Below are positions 5,353-12,884 of a DNA stretch of 29,306 nucleotides, piece by piece. The DNA comes from a virus. Position 1 is the stretch's first letter; every line of letters starts with the position of its first letter. Position numbers and translations under genes: made by a program. The stretch is taken from positions 1 through 29,306 of the IMG/VR virus record IMGVR_UViG_3300030007_000015, one strand, 5' to 3'. The notes under the pieces are model-generated. The model did no database searches and was not told the DNA's origin. It saw only the letters and a list, made by a program, of their open reading frames with translations.

Positions 5353-6412
5353 CACAGCAGAAATTATCCAATTTCGCGCACCCGAACAGCGCGAGGAGCG
5401 TCGCGTGGCTGATACAGATAACGGTTTCATGAGGCTGGCCAACTCGATAACTGATGCACTTTTGGTGTCCAGCTTAACTGAGCGCCAGATGAAAGTGATC
5501 TTAGCTGTCATGCGGAAAACGTATGGTTTTAACAAGCCTTTCGATCGGCTGACGAATACCCAAATTTCTGCAATGACGCGGATTCATCACACGCACGTTT
5601 GCACGACAAAAAACGAGCTTTTGACCCGTGGGTTTTTGGTTATGAATGGTCGCCTGATAGGGGTTAATAAGGTTGTATCTGACTGGAATAACGACATTAG
5701 CCAAAGTAGCAAAACATTAGCCAAGGCAGCTAATAAAAGTTTAGCCAAGTTGGCTAACGCACATTCGCCAAGTCAGCTAAACACAAAAGACACTCTTCAA
5801 AAGACAGAAAGACAAGATCCCCCTAAAGCCCCCGAGGGGCAAAACGGGAAGGAATTTTCAGAACACGTTCTGGCAGAAGCAAAACAGGCCCTGGAGTATT
5901 ACAACGAGCTCACAGACGGCAGCTGCCGTTCTGCAGAACCCTTCGCAGTGCTCTTGACAGAAACCAAGACCCGCAGCGCCTACACCCTGCAAGACCTGCA
6001 GTTGGTTGTTCGCTGGGTAGTCCAGACGTGGAAGCCAAGAAATAACACAGTGGCCAAGCCAGCGAACATCTGCCGCGTAAACCGGTTTGATGGCTACCTG
6101 TCTGACGCCGAAGCCTGGCAGAAGACCAGCGTTGATATCGACTGCCAAGCCGTGATTGATGCCTACAACGCAGTAACCGAAGGCAGCATGGCACCCGCCG
6201 AACTCTACCGCGACCGTGAGTTAGCGATCCGCGAACTTGCAAGCCATCTGGCTAAACAGACCGTAGACGGCTTTAGAGCGTATTTCGAAGCTTTCCTGGT
6301 CGATGCCCGCGAATACCACTTCGGTGGCCCTGACGGCCTCGGCTGGCGCGCAGATTTCGATTATCTGATGAAGCCGGTAACTCTGCGCAAAGTTCGGGAG
6401 GGTACGCTGTGA
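5345..6412 (+). CDS. Lambda O-like replication initiator
   Basis: This is a 355-residue protein from the ATG at 5345. The frame stays open to 5237, but that part is read as the 53-aa gene in another frame. Residues about 20-110 ([36 protein letters not shown]) match the N-terminal winged-helix domain of phage replication protein O, which binds origin iterons. The gene contains four 17-bp palindromic repeats (5697-5780), as expected for an origin within the initiator gene. It is followed by its helicase partner, whose GTG start overlaps this stop. The C-terminal half likely contacts the helicase. Confidence 0.85.
   Translation: MNSTAEIIQFRAPEQREERRVADTDNGFMRLANSITDALLVSSLTERQMKVILAVMRKTYGFNKPFDRLTNTQISAMTRIHHTHVCTTKNELLTRGFLVMNGRLIGVNKVVSDWNNDISQSSKTLAKAANKSLAKLANAHSPSQLNTKDTLQKTERQDPPKAPEGQNGKEFSEHVLAEAKQALEYYNELTDGSCRSAEPFAVLLTETKTRSAYTLQDLQLVVRWVVQTWKPRNNTVAKPANICRVNRFDGYLSDAEAWQKTSVDIDCQAVIDAYNAVTEGSMAPAELYRDRELAIRELASHLAKQTVDGFRAYFEAFLVDAREYHFGGPDGLGWRADFDYLMKPVTLRKVREGTL
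5697..5780. repeat. Candidate replication origin: four 17-bp palindromic iterons
   Basis: Repeats lie at 5697-5713, 5717-5733, 5741-5757 and 5764-5780, starting 20, 24 and 23 bases apart. The consensus is close to TTAGCCAAGNNNGCTAA, and copy 3 (TTAGCCAAGTTGGCTAA) is nearly a perfect palindrome. Position inside the initiator gene, copy number and palindromic nature mirror the lambda origin. A purine-rich, AC/AG-rich tract follows (5781-5815). Confidence 0.7.
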
Positions 6413-7800
6413 TCAATCAGGAAATCGAAGCGAGTGTTATTGGTGGACTGCTGCTTGGGGGCAACACCCCGGATGCTACCGATGTGCTGGCCACTCTGGA
6501 CCCGGAATCATTTTCCGTGCCGTTCTACCGCCTGACCTTCAAAGAGATCAAGCGACAGGCGAACAATCGCGGGTTAATCGACGGGTTGCTGATTGCCGAA
6601 GCCATGGGCGATGAGCACTTCGCGAACGTCATGGACACCATGCGCAAATGTCCGTCGGCGGCAAACCTCAAGGGCTATGCGCGCATCGTCGGTGAGTTCT
6701 CGCAGATCCGCCAGTTCCAGCAACTCATGGAAACCTACTACGACCAGATCACCACGGCGAACAATCACGAACGCGCCATCGATACGATTCAGGAATTCGT
6801 CAGCCAGGTGATGAATATCAACCGCTCGCACGATGAGATCCAGCCGGTTCACATCGATGAGCTGCTGGGCTCGTATGCCGATCTGCTTGAGCATCGCCTG
6901 AAGAACGGCGAAGAGTCAGACACGTTGAAGACCGGTATCGCCGAGCTGGACGAAATCACTGGCGGCCTGAACAACGAGGACTTCATCGTCGTGGCCGCAC
7001 GTCCGGGGATGGGTAAGACCGAGTTTGCGCTTAAGGTCGCCGAAGGTGTTGCCGAAAGCACCATTCGCATCGGTGAAGAAGATTTACCGCGCGGCGTACT
7101 GATTTTCTCCATGGAAATGAGCGCTCAGCAGGTGATCGAACGCCAGTTAGCGGGCGCGTCAAATATGCCGGTTTCCGCACTTCGTAAGCCCTCCCGCATG
7201 AACGATGAGGACTGGGGCCGGATCTCAATGGGCATTAGCCGTCTGCAGGGCCTGCAGGTGTGGGTTGTCGACGCCTCCAACCTGACTATCGAGCAAATGC
7301 GAGCTATTGCCGAGCGCCTTAAGCGCAAGCATCCGAACCTGTCGCTGATCATGGCGGACTACCTTGGCCTAATCAAAAAGCCGCGCGCTGAGCGTAACGA
7401 TCTCGCTATCGCCCACATCTCTGGCAGCCTGAAGCGCATGGCGAAAGAGCTGAAAACGCCTGTTATCTCGCTGAGCCAGCTCAACCGTGACGTCGAGAGC
7501 AGGCCTAAGGGACAGAAACGCCCGGTCAACTCAGACCTGCGCGACGGCGGATCCATCGAGCAGGACGCGGACGGGATTTACATGCTGTACCGCGACGGCG
7601 TTTACGAGCCAGACAGCCCGGCGGCGCCGTTCGCTGAAATCATCGTGACCAAGAACCGATTCGGCATGCTCGGCACCGTTTACCAAGAATTCAGAAACGG
7701 CCACTTCATGTCGACCGACCAGGTCCGAGCCGCCGAAATCTGCAAAGTTCGCTCGCAGCCAGCGGCGTCACAACGCACCTACGCAAGGAGGGAACTCTGA
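6409..7800 (+). CDS. Replicative DNA helicase, DnaB family
   Basis: This 463-residue protein starts at a GTG preceded by GGGAGGG, overlapping the initiator stop. An N-terminal DnaB helical domain (about 1-110, [16 protein letters not shown]) is followed by the RecA-like ATPase: Walker A ARPGMGKT at 197-204, Walker B region [12 protein letters not shown], and the C-terminal VTKNRFG motif. This is a hexameric helicase that unwinds DNA at the phage fork. Encoding its own helicase means the phage needs no lambda P-type loader to capture host DnaB, as in P22 gene 12. The ATG of the next gene overlaps its stop. Confidence 0.93.
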   Translation: MINQEIEASVIGGLLLGGNTPDATDVLATLDPESFSVPFYRLTFKEIKRQANNRGLIDGLLIAEAMGDEHFANVMDTMRKCPSAANLKGYARIVGEFSQIRQFQQLMETYYDQITTANNHERAIDTIQEFVSQVMNINRSHDEIQPVHIDELLGSYADLLEHRLKNGEESDTLKTGIAELDEITGGLNNEDFIVVAARPGMGKTEFALKVAEGVAESTIRIGEEDLPRGVLIFSMEMSAQQVIERQLAGASNMPVSALRKPSRMNDEDWGRISMGISRLQGLQVWVVDASNLTIEQMRAIAERLKRKHPNLSLIMADYLGLIKKPRAERNDLAIAHISGSLKRMAKELKTPVISLSQLNRDVESRPKGQKRPVNSDLRDGGSIEQDADGIYMLYRDGVYEPDSPAAPFAEIIVTKNRFGMLGTVYQEFRNGHFMSTDQVRAAEICKVRSQPAASQRTYARREL

Positions 7801-8222
7801 TGGATGACTTCTGCCTGCACGAAACCACGAAAGCTCAGCTCTGGCCGGTTCTCAAAGAGTTGGTTTCGTCCGGCAAGCGCTACCGCGTCAGCATTGTTGA
7901 GTGGCGCGATAAGCGCTCACTGAGTCAGAACGCGCTGCTGTGGAAATGGAACGGTGAGATCGCCAGCCAAGTGGCCAAGGCCGGAAAGGGCAAGTTCACT
8001 GCCGAGCAGCTGCACGAATATCTGAAAGACCTGTACTGCCCGCCAAAGGCAATAACCGTGATGGGCGAAACGCGCTACGTAAAATCCACGAAGCTGCTGG
8101 ATACCGGCGAAATGACCCTGTACCTCGAGCAAGTCGATGCGTGGGCACACCAGCGCGGTTTTCGCCTGACCATTCCGGCGCGCTGTGAATATCAACAACT
8201 CAGAAATCAACAGGTGGCCTGA
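7800..8222 (+). CDS. ninB: NinB/Orf recombination mediator
   Basis: This is a 140-residue protein with the NinB pattern: N-terminal strands, the segment WRDKRSLSQNALLWKWNGEI (about 38-57), and a C-terminal VDAWAHQRGFRLTIP. Lambda Orf (NinB) binds single-stranded DNA and SSB and can replace host RecFOR in loading recombinases. It is stop/start-overlapped with the helicase upstream and RusA downstream, a standard late-early recombination block. Length and motif order match the family. Confidence 0.9.
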   Translation: MDDFCLHETTKAQLWPVLKELVSSGKRYRVSIVEWRDKRSLSQNALLWKWNGEIASQVAKAGKGKFTAEQLHEYLKDLYCPPKAITVMGETRYVKSTKLLDTGEMTLYLEQVDAWAHQRGFRLTIPARCEYQQLRNQQVA

Positions 8223-8578
8223 TGAAAACTTACGTGATTACGCCAATCTCAAAGCCTCGAATGACGCAGCGTGACCGCTGGGCGCAGCGCCCGCCAGTGC
8301 TCCGGTATCGAGCGTTTTGCGATGAGGTGCGCCTCAAGGGGATTTCTCTGCCTGAGTGCGGCTGGCACGTCACGTTTGTTTTGCCGATGCCCACCAGTTG
8401 GAGCAAAAAGAAAAAGGCTGATATGGCGGGAAAACCGCATCAGCAAAAGCCCGATAAAGACAATCTGGAAAAAGCGTTGCTCGATGCAATCTTCGAGGAT
8501 GACTGCCGAATCTGGGACGGTCGAGTGACAAAGATTTGGGGTGAATCCGGTCAGATAATCATTGGAGAAATTAGATGA
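8222..8578 (+). CDS. rusA: RusA-type Holliday junction resolvase
   Basis: This 118-residue protein has the RusA acidic cluster PDKDNLEKALLDAIFEDD (D78, D80 and D93/D94), which binds Mg2+ and cuts four-way junctions symmetrically. The basic SWSKKKKADMAGKPHQQ segment before it is also typical. The order NinB-RusA-Q is common in lambdoid phages, where RusA replaces host RuvC or resolves branches before packaging. Its ATG overlaps the NinB stop and its stop overlaps the Q start. Confidence 0.92.
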   Translation: MKTYVITPISKPRMTQRDRWAQRPPVLRYRAFCDEVRLKGISLPECGWHVTFVLPMPTSWSKKKKADMAGKPHQQKPDKDNLEKALLDAIFEDDCRIWDGRVTKIWGESGQIIIGEIR

Positions 8579-9258
8579 ATCTTGAAGCAGCTGTTAAACA
8601 TTTTTCCCCGAAAAGCCTGATGATTAGTGATTCATCTCGCGCTACCGCATCTGCGGCGCTGACCGGTACCGATGTAATGGCTGCACTGGGAATGGCCCAG
8701 TCACGGGCAGAGCTTGGTTTTGCGTTGTTCTTTGCCAAACACATGAAGGACCAAGAGAGCAGGGAGAAGGCAATCAAGCTTCTTGCTGGTGTTGCATTAC
8801 GGATGGCACCGAAGTCAATCGGGAAAGTGGCAGGGCGGCAGATGGCGAAGGCCATGCTGATCATGTGCGTGCAAGCAGTTGATGTTTATTGCCGCACCGC
8901 TGACGATCCTCACGCGCGATGCCCTCAATGCAAAGGGCGCCGGAAAGTGGCTCCAATTGCTCTTGCCAATGGCGGAGGCTTGATTTGCGATTATGCACTC
9001 ATGGGCAAGGCTGAGAGGCAGATAAGCGAGCCTGGCGAAAGAGATTGCCCGCGCTGTCACGGTACCGGCCTGAAAGCATCGCCATCTTCTCGCACGTACC
9101 GCGCCATAAATGCGTTGCTTCCAGATTTACCACAGCGCACATGGTCGCTTAACTGGAAGCCTTTCTACGACCAGTTAATAAGCCACTGCGACGCAGAGGA
9201 ATCGCATGCAGACGGGCAATTTATGCAAATAACCGGTGGTGGCACGTTGGCGGCGTAA
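8575..9258 (+). CDS. Q: Late antitermination protein Q (lambda-type family)
   Basis: The protein has 227 residues. Two CxxC pairs, CPQC (116-119) and CPRCHGTG (158-165), form the zinc-binding part of the Antiterm family, separated by a variable loop. Q binds DNA at the late promoter, joins RNA polymerase paused there, and makes it ignore downstream terminators. It is the last gene of the PR operon, followed at once by a candidate late promoter (9293-9321) and a strong terminator (9361-9390). Start ATGA overlaps the RusA stop. Confidence 0.88.
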   Translation: MNLEAAVKHFSPKSLMISDSSRATASAALTGTDVMAALGMAQSRAELGFALFFAKHMKDQESREKAIKLLAGVALRMAPKSIGKVAGRQMAKAMLIMCVQAVDVYCRTADDPHARCPQCKGRRKVAPIALANGGGLICDYALMGKAERQISEPGERDCPRCHGTGLKASPSSRTYRAINALLPDLPQRTWSLNWKPFYDQLISHCDAEESHADGQFMQITGGGTLAA

Positions 9259-9292
9259 TGCCTGATTTTAACTAAATATAGGAACGTGATGC

Positions 9293-9321
9293 TTGCAAAC
9301 TTGCCAAAAGTGTAATAGATT
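9293..9321 (+). promoter_or_regulatory. Candidate late promoter PR'
   Basis: TTGCAA (9293-9298), a 17-base spacer and TAGATT (9316-9321) match sigma-70 elements at four of six bases each. It lies 35 bases after Q and just before a strong terminator, which is the PR'-tR' arrangement Q acts on. Sequence match alone is modest, and position carries most of the weight. Confidence 0.4.
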
Positions 9322-9360
9322 TCGCCTAACCATGGGATATTAATACCCACAACACATTTA

Positions 9361-9390
9361 AACCTCGGCACTCGCCGAGGTTTTCTTTTT
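9361..9390 (+). terminator. Strong terminator after Q (tR'-like)
   Basis: AACCTCGGC, loop ACTC and GCCGAGGTT form a perfect nine-pair stem followed by a TTTTCTTTTT tract. It would stop leader transcripts from the late promoter unless Q is bound, and also closes the PR operon. Confidence 0.88.
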
Positions 9391-9391
9391 A

Positions 9392-9988
9392 TTATGTTCC
9401 TGAAAACTGTGTATGCATGGATAAATATGTCTGATATGCACCATAACCAAATGCTATCAAAGAGAGAAATCCTGCGGCAATGGCAGCAATATTAAATATA
9501 CCTCCAATTTTACGCAGTTTCTCATTCCGGCCAAGATCGCTGCTCGTATAATTTGATTGAGCTAGATATGTAAATCCTGAACATAGAACGGAAAGTGCTA
9601 CCCCAAAACAAAAAATTAGTAATCCTTTGGATACTAACAGTGCGGCAATGTCCATTGATTCCTTTCGCCATATATTTCCTATAAAAGCAAGCAACGCTAT
9701 TGAAGCGCCACCATTGATAAGCAAGCAACTTTTGGCAGCATTCATGCCTATGCTGATGGTTGATCTGAACGATTCTAGGTTGATGGCTTCATTGACTTTC
9801 ATTGTCTCAATATGTAATTGATTCTGAGCTTTGAACTCTTCTAATGAAAAATCATGACCAATGCTTACCTGCGTCTTAATTTTTTGAAGGTAGTTGAGGG
9901 TGAAATCGATATCTAATTCTTTTATTCCTTTATCTTTTAAATCGTTAACTTCCTCTATTGCTTTGTTAATTATGTGATTCGAATCCAT
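9392..9988 (-). CDS. Three-segment membrane protein, cargo (moron) gene
   Basis: This is a 198-residue protein from the ATG at 9988 (GGAGG six bases upstream), although the frame opens 39 bases earlier. The N-terminal half is a charged helical domain (DSNHIINKAIEEVNDLKDKG onward). The second half has three hydrophobic segments, around ASIALLAFIGNIW, LLIFCFGVALSVLCSGF and FNIAAIAAGFLSLIAFGYG. It is transcribed opposite to its neighbours, is visibly more AT-rich, and has its own extended -10 promoter. This is the classic place for lysogenic cargo genes between Q and lysis. Exclusion or defence is plausible but not shown, and no known family was recognised. Confidence 0.75.
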   Translation of the reverse strand: MDSNHIINKAIEEVNDLKDKGIKELDIDFTLNYLQKIKTQVSIGHDFSLEEFKAQNQLHIETMKVNEAINLESFRSTISIGMNAAKSCLLINGGASIALLAFIGNIWRKESMDIAALLVSKGLLIFCFGVALSVLCSGFTYLAQSNYTSSDLGRNEKLRKIGGIFNIAAIAAGFLSLIAFGYGAYQTYLSMHTQFSGT

Positions 9989-10017
9989 TGAAACCTCCAA
10001 GATTAAACTGTTAAGTG

Positions 10018-10045
10018 ATTCTACCACTGAGTTTTACTGATTTAA
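10018..10045 (-). promoter_or_regulatory. Promoter of the membrane-protein cargo gene
   Basis: On the minus strand, TTAAAT (10045-10040), 16 bases and TAGAAT (10023-10018) with an extended TGG before it form a good extended -10 promoter. It points at the gene starting at 9988 and lies outside CI/Q control, consistent with expression from the prophage. Confidence 0.5.
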
Positions 10046-10055
10046 TTCAATTTAT

Positions 10056-10087
10056 AAGGGCTGCCAAATTGGCTGCCCTTTCTCGTT
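10056..10087 (+). terminator. Possible terminator before the lysis cassette
   Basis: AAGGGC, a T-T mismatch, GCC, loop AAATT, GGC and GCCCTT form a mismatched but GC-rich stem followed by TTCTCGTTTT. On the plus strand it would be a second barrier that Q-modified polymerase must cross before the holin gene. The remaining bases to 10192 hold no gene. Confidence 0.5.
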
Positions 10088-10192
10088 TTAGCGCCCAGTC
10101 AATCAGCACCCATCTCACCATTCCTGCAAATCGACTGCGGCGCTAAATACCTACCGACTACGCACCCAGCTCGTCACCGAGAGGGGGAGACT

Positions 10193-10519
10193 ATGAAAAT
10201 GAATCAGCATTCTGACAATTTCGTTAATGGAGGCACGCTACTTACCATGCTCTCCTCACTTGCTGGCTTTATCACCCTTGAGCGGGTCTACATGGCAACG
10301 GCCGTTGTTGGCTTGCTGATCACCATTCTCGGGTATCTGGATAAGCACAAGGCAATCAAAGAAGCCCGGAAGAATGACGCGGAGCGCATGAAGCTAGACC
10401 GCGAGCTTCACCAGGCGACAATCGACTCGCTCAAGTACCGTACTGATACACCTGCGATCACAAAATACCCAGAAGTTTCCGAGGGGATTAAAGGCGTGCT
10501 TGAAGCCGCCAAGGACTGA
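10193..10519 (+). CDS. Holin (small two-segment inner-membrane protein)
   Basis: This is a 108-residue protein with a strong GGGGGAG ribosome site. Two hydrophobic segments lie near residues 14-28 (GTLLTMLSSLAGFIT) and 33-48 (YMATAVVGLLITILGY), followed by a long charged C-terminal tail (DKHKAIKEARKNDAERMKLD). First position in a cassette with SAR endolysin and Rz/Rz1 identifies it as the holin, here of the class II or pinholin type that depolarises the membrane and frees the SAR endolysin. The tail is longer than in phage 21 holin. A second Met at codon 3 could give dual starts. Confidence 0.75.
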   Translation: MKMNQHSDNFVNGGTLLTMLSSLAGFITLERVYMATAVVGLLITILGYLDKHKAIKEARKNDAERMKLDRELHQATIDSLKYRTDTPAITKYPEVSEGIKGVLEAAKD

Positions 10520-10521
10520 GC

Positions 10522-11052
10522 ATGGCATATTCCAGAAGCAAGCTCAGTAAGGCCGTGATCGCTCTCATCATTTCGGGCGCAAGCGCCTCGGCGATCCTAA
10601 GCCAGTTTCTCGATGAGAAGGAAGGTAACCGCCTCTTCTCTTATCAGGATGGCAAAGGAATTTGGACAATCTGCCGCGGCGCCACGCGCGTTGATGGAAA
10701 GCCAGTAACGCCGGGCATGCGCCTTAGCGCGCAAAAATGCGACCAGGTGAACCAGATTGAGCAGGATGCGGCGATTGCGTGGATTAAGAAGAACGTCCAC
10801 GTGCCGCTGACAGCCCCGCAAATTGCCGGAATTGCATCGTTCTGCCCGTACAACATCGGCCCCGGTAAATGCTTCCCGTCCACGTTCTACCGCAAGCTCA
10901 ACGCTGGCGACCGGCGCGGGGCATGCGCCGAGATAAAGCGCTGGGTGCGAGATGGCGGCAAAGACTGCAACATCCGCGCTAACAACTGTTTCGGCCAGAT
11001 CGAGCGGCGCGACCAAGAGAGCGAGCTGACATGCTGGGGGCTTGATGGTTAA
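10522..11052 (+). CDS. SAR endolysin, GH24 lysozyme
   Basis: This is a 176-residue muramidase. The catalytic triad follows the T4/P21 rule E-8aa-D-5aa-T: Glu34, Asp43 and Thr49. Residues about 8-30 (LSKAVIALIISGASASAILS) are a weakly hydrophobic, Ala/Gly/Ser-rich segment, the signal-anchor-release type that is exported by Sec, held inactive in the membrane and freed when the holin collapses the membrane potential. Several cysteines, including Cys51 close to the active site, could take part in disulfide switching. It follows the holin stop by two bases. Confidence 0.9.
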   Translation: MAYSRSKLSKAVIALIISGASASAILSQFLDEKEGNRLFSYQDGKGIWTICRGATRVDGKPVTPGMRLSAQKCDQVNQIEQDAAIAWIKKNVHVPLTAPQIAGIASFCPYNIGPGKCFPSTFYRKLNAGDRRGACAEIKRWVRDGGKDCNIRANNCFGQIERRDQESELTCWGLDG

Positions 11053-11575
11053 CAAAGCGGCTGTGATAGCAACGTTGATTATCCTTGCGCTGGTTGGCCT
11101 GCTGCTGGCGCTGGCCTTCCATTTTTATGGCGTTTCTGTAGAGGCGAATGGCAAGGTCAGCCAGCTGCAAAGCGATAACGCCTTGCAGGCGCAGACTGTC
11201 GCCACGCAGGCGTTTAACTTCCAGCGCTCAAACCAGATAGCTGGCGCCGCGCAACAATACGCCGTGCAGATAACAGGAAAGAGTCAGGAGCGTGAAATTG
11301 AATATCGAACGATTCTCAAAAGCGAGCCGACTTGTGCTCTGTCTATCCCTGCTGACATTGCTAACAGCCTGTACGACTACGCGGACCGTCTACGTGCCAG
11401 CGCAATGCACCCCGATCCCGGCCAGCCTATTACAGCCGCTGTTAGTGCCACTACCTCCCGCCGAATAACTTACTGCCAGGCGGTTTTGTGGATTGACCCG
11501 CTGCTTACCTTGATTGACCAGGCTAACAGCCAGCTCGCAGGCATTCGCCAGCACGAAGAGGCCAGACAGAAATGA
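11045..11575 (+). CDS. Rz: Rz-like inner-membrane spanin
   Basis: This is a 176-residue protein from the ATG at 11045, which follows GGGGG and overlaps the endolysin stop. Residues about 5-28 form an N-terminal transmembrane anchor (VIATLIILALVGLLLALAF), followed by a helical periplasmic part. It holds the o-spanin gene Rz1 in another frame (11292-11468), which confirms its identity. Rz pairs with Rz1 to bridge the envelope and fuse inner and outer membranes at the last step of lysis. Confidence 0.85.
   Translation: MVNKAAVIATLIILALVGLLLALAFHFYGVSVEANGKVSQLQSDNALQAQTVATQAFNFQRSNQIAGAAQQYAVQITGKSQEREIEYRTILKSEPTCALSIPADIANSLYDYADRLRASAMHPDPGQPITAAVSATTSRRITYCQAVLWIDPLLTLIDQANSQLAGIRQHEEARQK
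11292..11468 (+). CDS. Rz1: Rz1-like outer-membrane lipoprotein spanin, embedded in Rz
   Basis: This gene lies wholly inside Rz in the +1 frame. From the GTG at 11292 it gives 58 residues: a signal peptide (LVLCLSLLTLLTAC) with lipobox LTAC at Cys27, then a short proline-rich mature part ending LLVPLPPAE. There is no ATG. The AGGAG at 11286-11290 is too close to the GTG but well spaced for the TTG at 11298, so that may be the true start. Embedded position, lipobox and proline content are diagnostic for Rz1 o-spanins. Confidence 0.85.
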   Translation: MKLNIERFSKASRLVLCLSLLTLLTACTTTRTVYVPAQCTPIPASLLQPLLVPLPPAE

Positions 11576-11904
11576 TTAAGCACTTTCTCGCATGGCTGAA
11601 AAGCATCTATTTCAAACCGGCAGCCGCCGACATAAAAACACCAGAGGTAGTAACCATGTCCGAACCACTGCAAGACCAGGCTCTTAATCACACCCCCGTC
11701 ACCTCAACCATTCCAGATGTGAATATGCAGCAGCCTGCGCCAACAGCGCCAATCGCTGTGGCAGAACCAGTCAAACCACTATCTCCGCTGGAAGCGCTCA
11801 AGGCGCGCGATGATGAGTTTGTGAATTTCGTGGTGCACGGCTTGGCCGTTCTCGGCGAAGAGGCTGAGGCTGAACTGGTGGCGCTGAAAGCCAAGTATTT
11901 CTAA
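11572..11904 (+). CDS. Hypothetical protein downstream of lysis genes
   Basis: This is a 110-residue frame with an ATGA overlap to the Rz stop. An internal ATG at 11656 with AGAGGT at ideal spacing would give an 82-residue form (MSEPLQDQALNHTPVTSTIP). The first start adds a short hydrophobic N-terminus (MIKHFLAWLKSIYF). The middle is Pro/Ala-rich and the C-terminal part is an acidic helix (LGEEAEAELVALKAKYF). No family is recognised. It probably belongs to the late operon between lysis and packaging. Confidence 0.55.
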   Translation: MIKHFLAWLKSIYFKPAAADIKTPEVVTMSEPLQDQALNHTPVTSTIPDVNMQQPAPTAPIAVAEPVKPLSPLEALKARDDEFVNFVVHGLAVLGEEAEAELVALKAKYF

Positions 11905-11979
11905 GCCCGATAGAGCATTACAAGGGGCGTCAGTTTTCCTGATGCTCCTGATAATGATTTATCAACAAAGGGGTCGGCA

Positions 11980-12162
11980 ATGGCAAAGCTAAATTTAGAA
12001 GTTACACCGCCGTCCACGGCAGACGTAAACGCTGTTTTTTCAGAGGTCGAGCGCAAGTATCGAGGTAAGGCAGCCACGCCGGAAACCATCGCCGATATGG
12101 AGCGTGAAGCTGCACGACTTATTCGACGCTTAATCACTACGAAAGTGACGTTCATTAAGTAA
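11980..12162 (+). CDS. Small hypothetical phage protein (60 aa)
   Basis: This 60-residue protein (MAKLNLEVTPPSTADVNAVF) has AGGGG eight bases before the ATG. After a short N-terminal strand it is helical and charged (ERKYRGKAATPETIADMERE), ending in a basic segment. It lies directly before the small terminase gene. A seven-pair hairpin (GCGTCAG/CTGATGC) precedes it around 11926-11944. Function unknown. Position alone suggests a packaging or late regulatory role. Confidence 0.6.
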   Translation: MAKLNLEVTPPSTADVNAVFSEVERKYRGKAATPETIADMEREAARLIRRLITTKVTFIK

Positions 12163-12173
12163 GGGTACCGATC

Positions 12174-12884
12174 ATGGCAAAACCGGACTGGGGAACACTG
12201 CAAAACCAGTACCTCGCCGATCATGCCAGCACTGGAATATCCCCTAAAGAATGGTGTGATGCGCAGGGCTTAAATTACACCTCTGCGCGCAGGTACATCA
12301 AAAAGCCTGTTGCGCAGAAAACTGCGCATAAAAAATTGCGCAAATCTGCGCAAGAGCAGACGCCACAAGATAGCCAGCACGTAAGCAGCGTCAGCGCTGC
12401 GCAGGAAGAGCCGTCGGAAAACGAGGGTGTTCTAAAGCCGCAGCACGAACAATTTGCGCAGAACATTGCGCGCGGGATGACCCAAAAAGAAGCCGCAATT
12501 TGCGCTGGCTACTCCCCGACGCGGGCCGATACTCAGGCGCCCGTTCTGCTCAAGCGGCCAGACGTTCGCCGCCGCATCCGAGAGCTGCGTCAGGAAGCTG
12601 CGTTGCTCGTAACGTTCGACGCGAAGGATTTGGCTGAGCTTTCTTATAAATCGGCCCAGCAGGCATTAGTCGATAAGAAGTTTGGACAGGTCGCGCCAAA
12701 CGTTAAGAACGCCGCACAGCTTACCGGCATCGATATGGCGGCAAGCAAGACTGAGGTTAGCGTCGATTTGGCGGGCCTGAGCTACGGCAAAGTTTGCATC
12801 GTTACCCCGGCTAATTGCCCGAGCGACGTGTGGGCTTCCCACATGGAGAAGCTGCGCGCGGGAAAAACGATAGCCCAGTCATAA
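12174..12884 (+). CDS. terS: Terminase small subunit
   Basis: This is a 236-residue protein. The central segment [20 protein letters not shown] (about 87-106) and [20 protein letters not shown] (about 110-129) is the core of the Terminase_2 family: 'find pac' helices that recognise the packaging site and feed DNA to the large subunit. The N-terminal region has another helix-turn-helix-like stretch ([20 protein letters not shown]). The gene carries seven TGCGCA hexamers at 12260-12460, a likely recognition site. It overlaps the large-subunit gene at its end. Confidence 0.9.
   Translation: MAKPDWGTLQNQYLADHASTGISPKEWCDAQGLNYTSARRYIKKPVAQKTAHKKLRKSAQEQTPQDSQHVSSVSAAQEEPSENEGVLKPQHEQFAQNIARGMTQKEAAICAGYSPTRADTQAPVLLKRPDVRRRIRELRQEAALLVTFDAKDLAELSYKSAQQALVDKKFGQVAPNVKNAAQLTGIDMAASKTEVSVDLAGLSYGKVCIVTPANCPSDVWASHMEKLRAGKTIAQS
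12260..12460. repeat. TGCGCA hexamer cluster, candidate pac site
   Basis: TGCGCA occurs at 12260, 12311, 12323, 12337, 12347, 12398 and 12455, with related CTGCGCGCAG at 12283 and TTGCGCGC at 12466. The hexamer is a palindrome and falls in more than one codon phase (GCG-CAG, TTG-CGC-AAA), so protein sequence alone does not explain it. Phages such as P22 and SPP1 have their packaging start sites in or near the small terminase gene. Confidence 0.5.
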
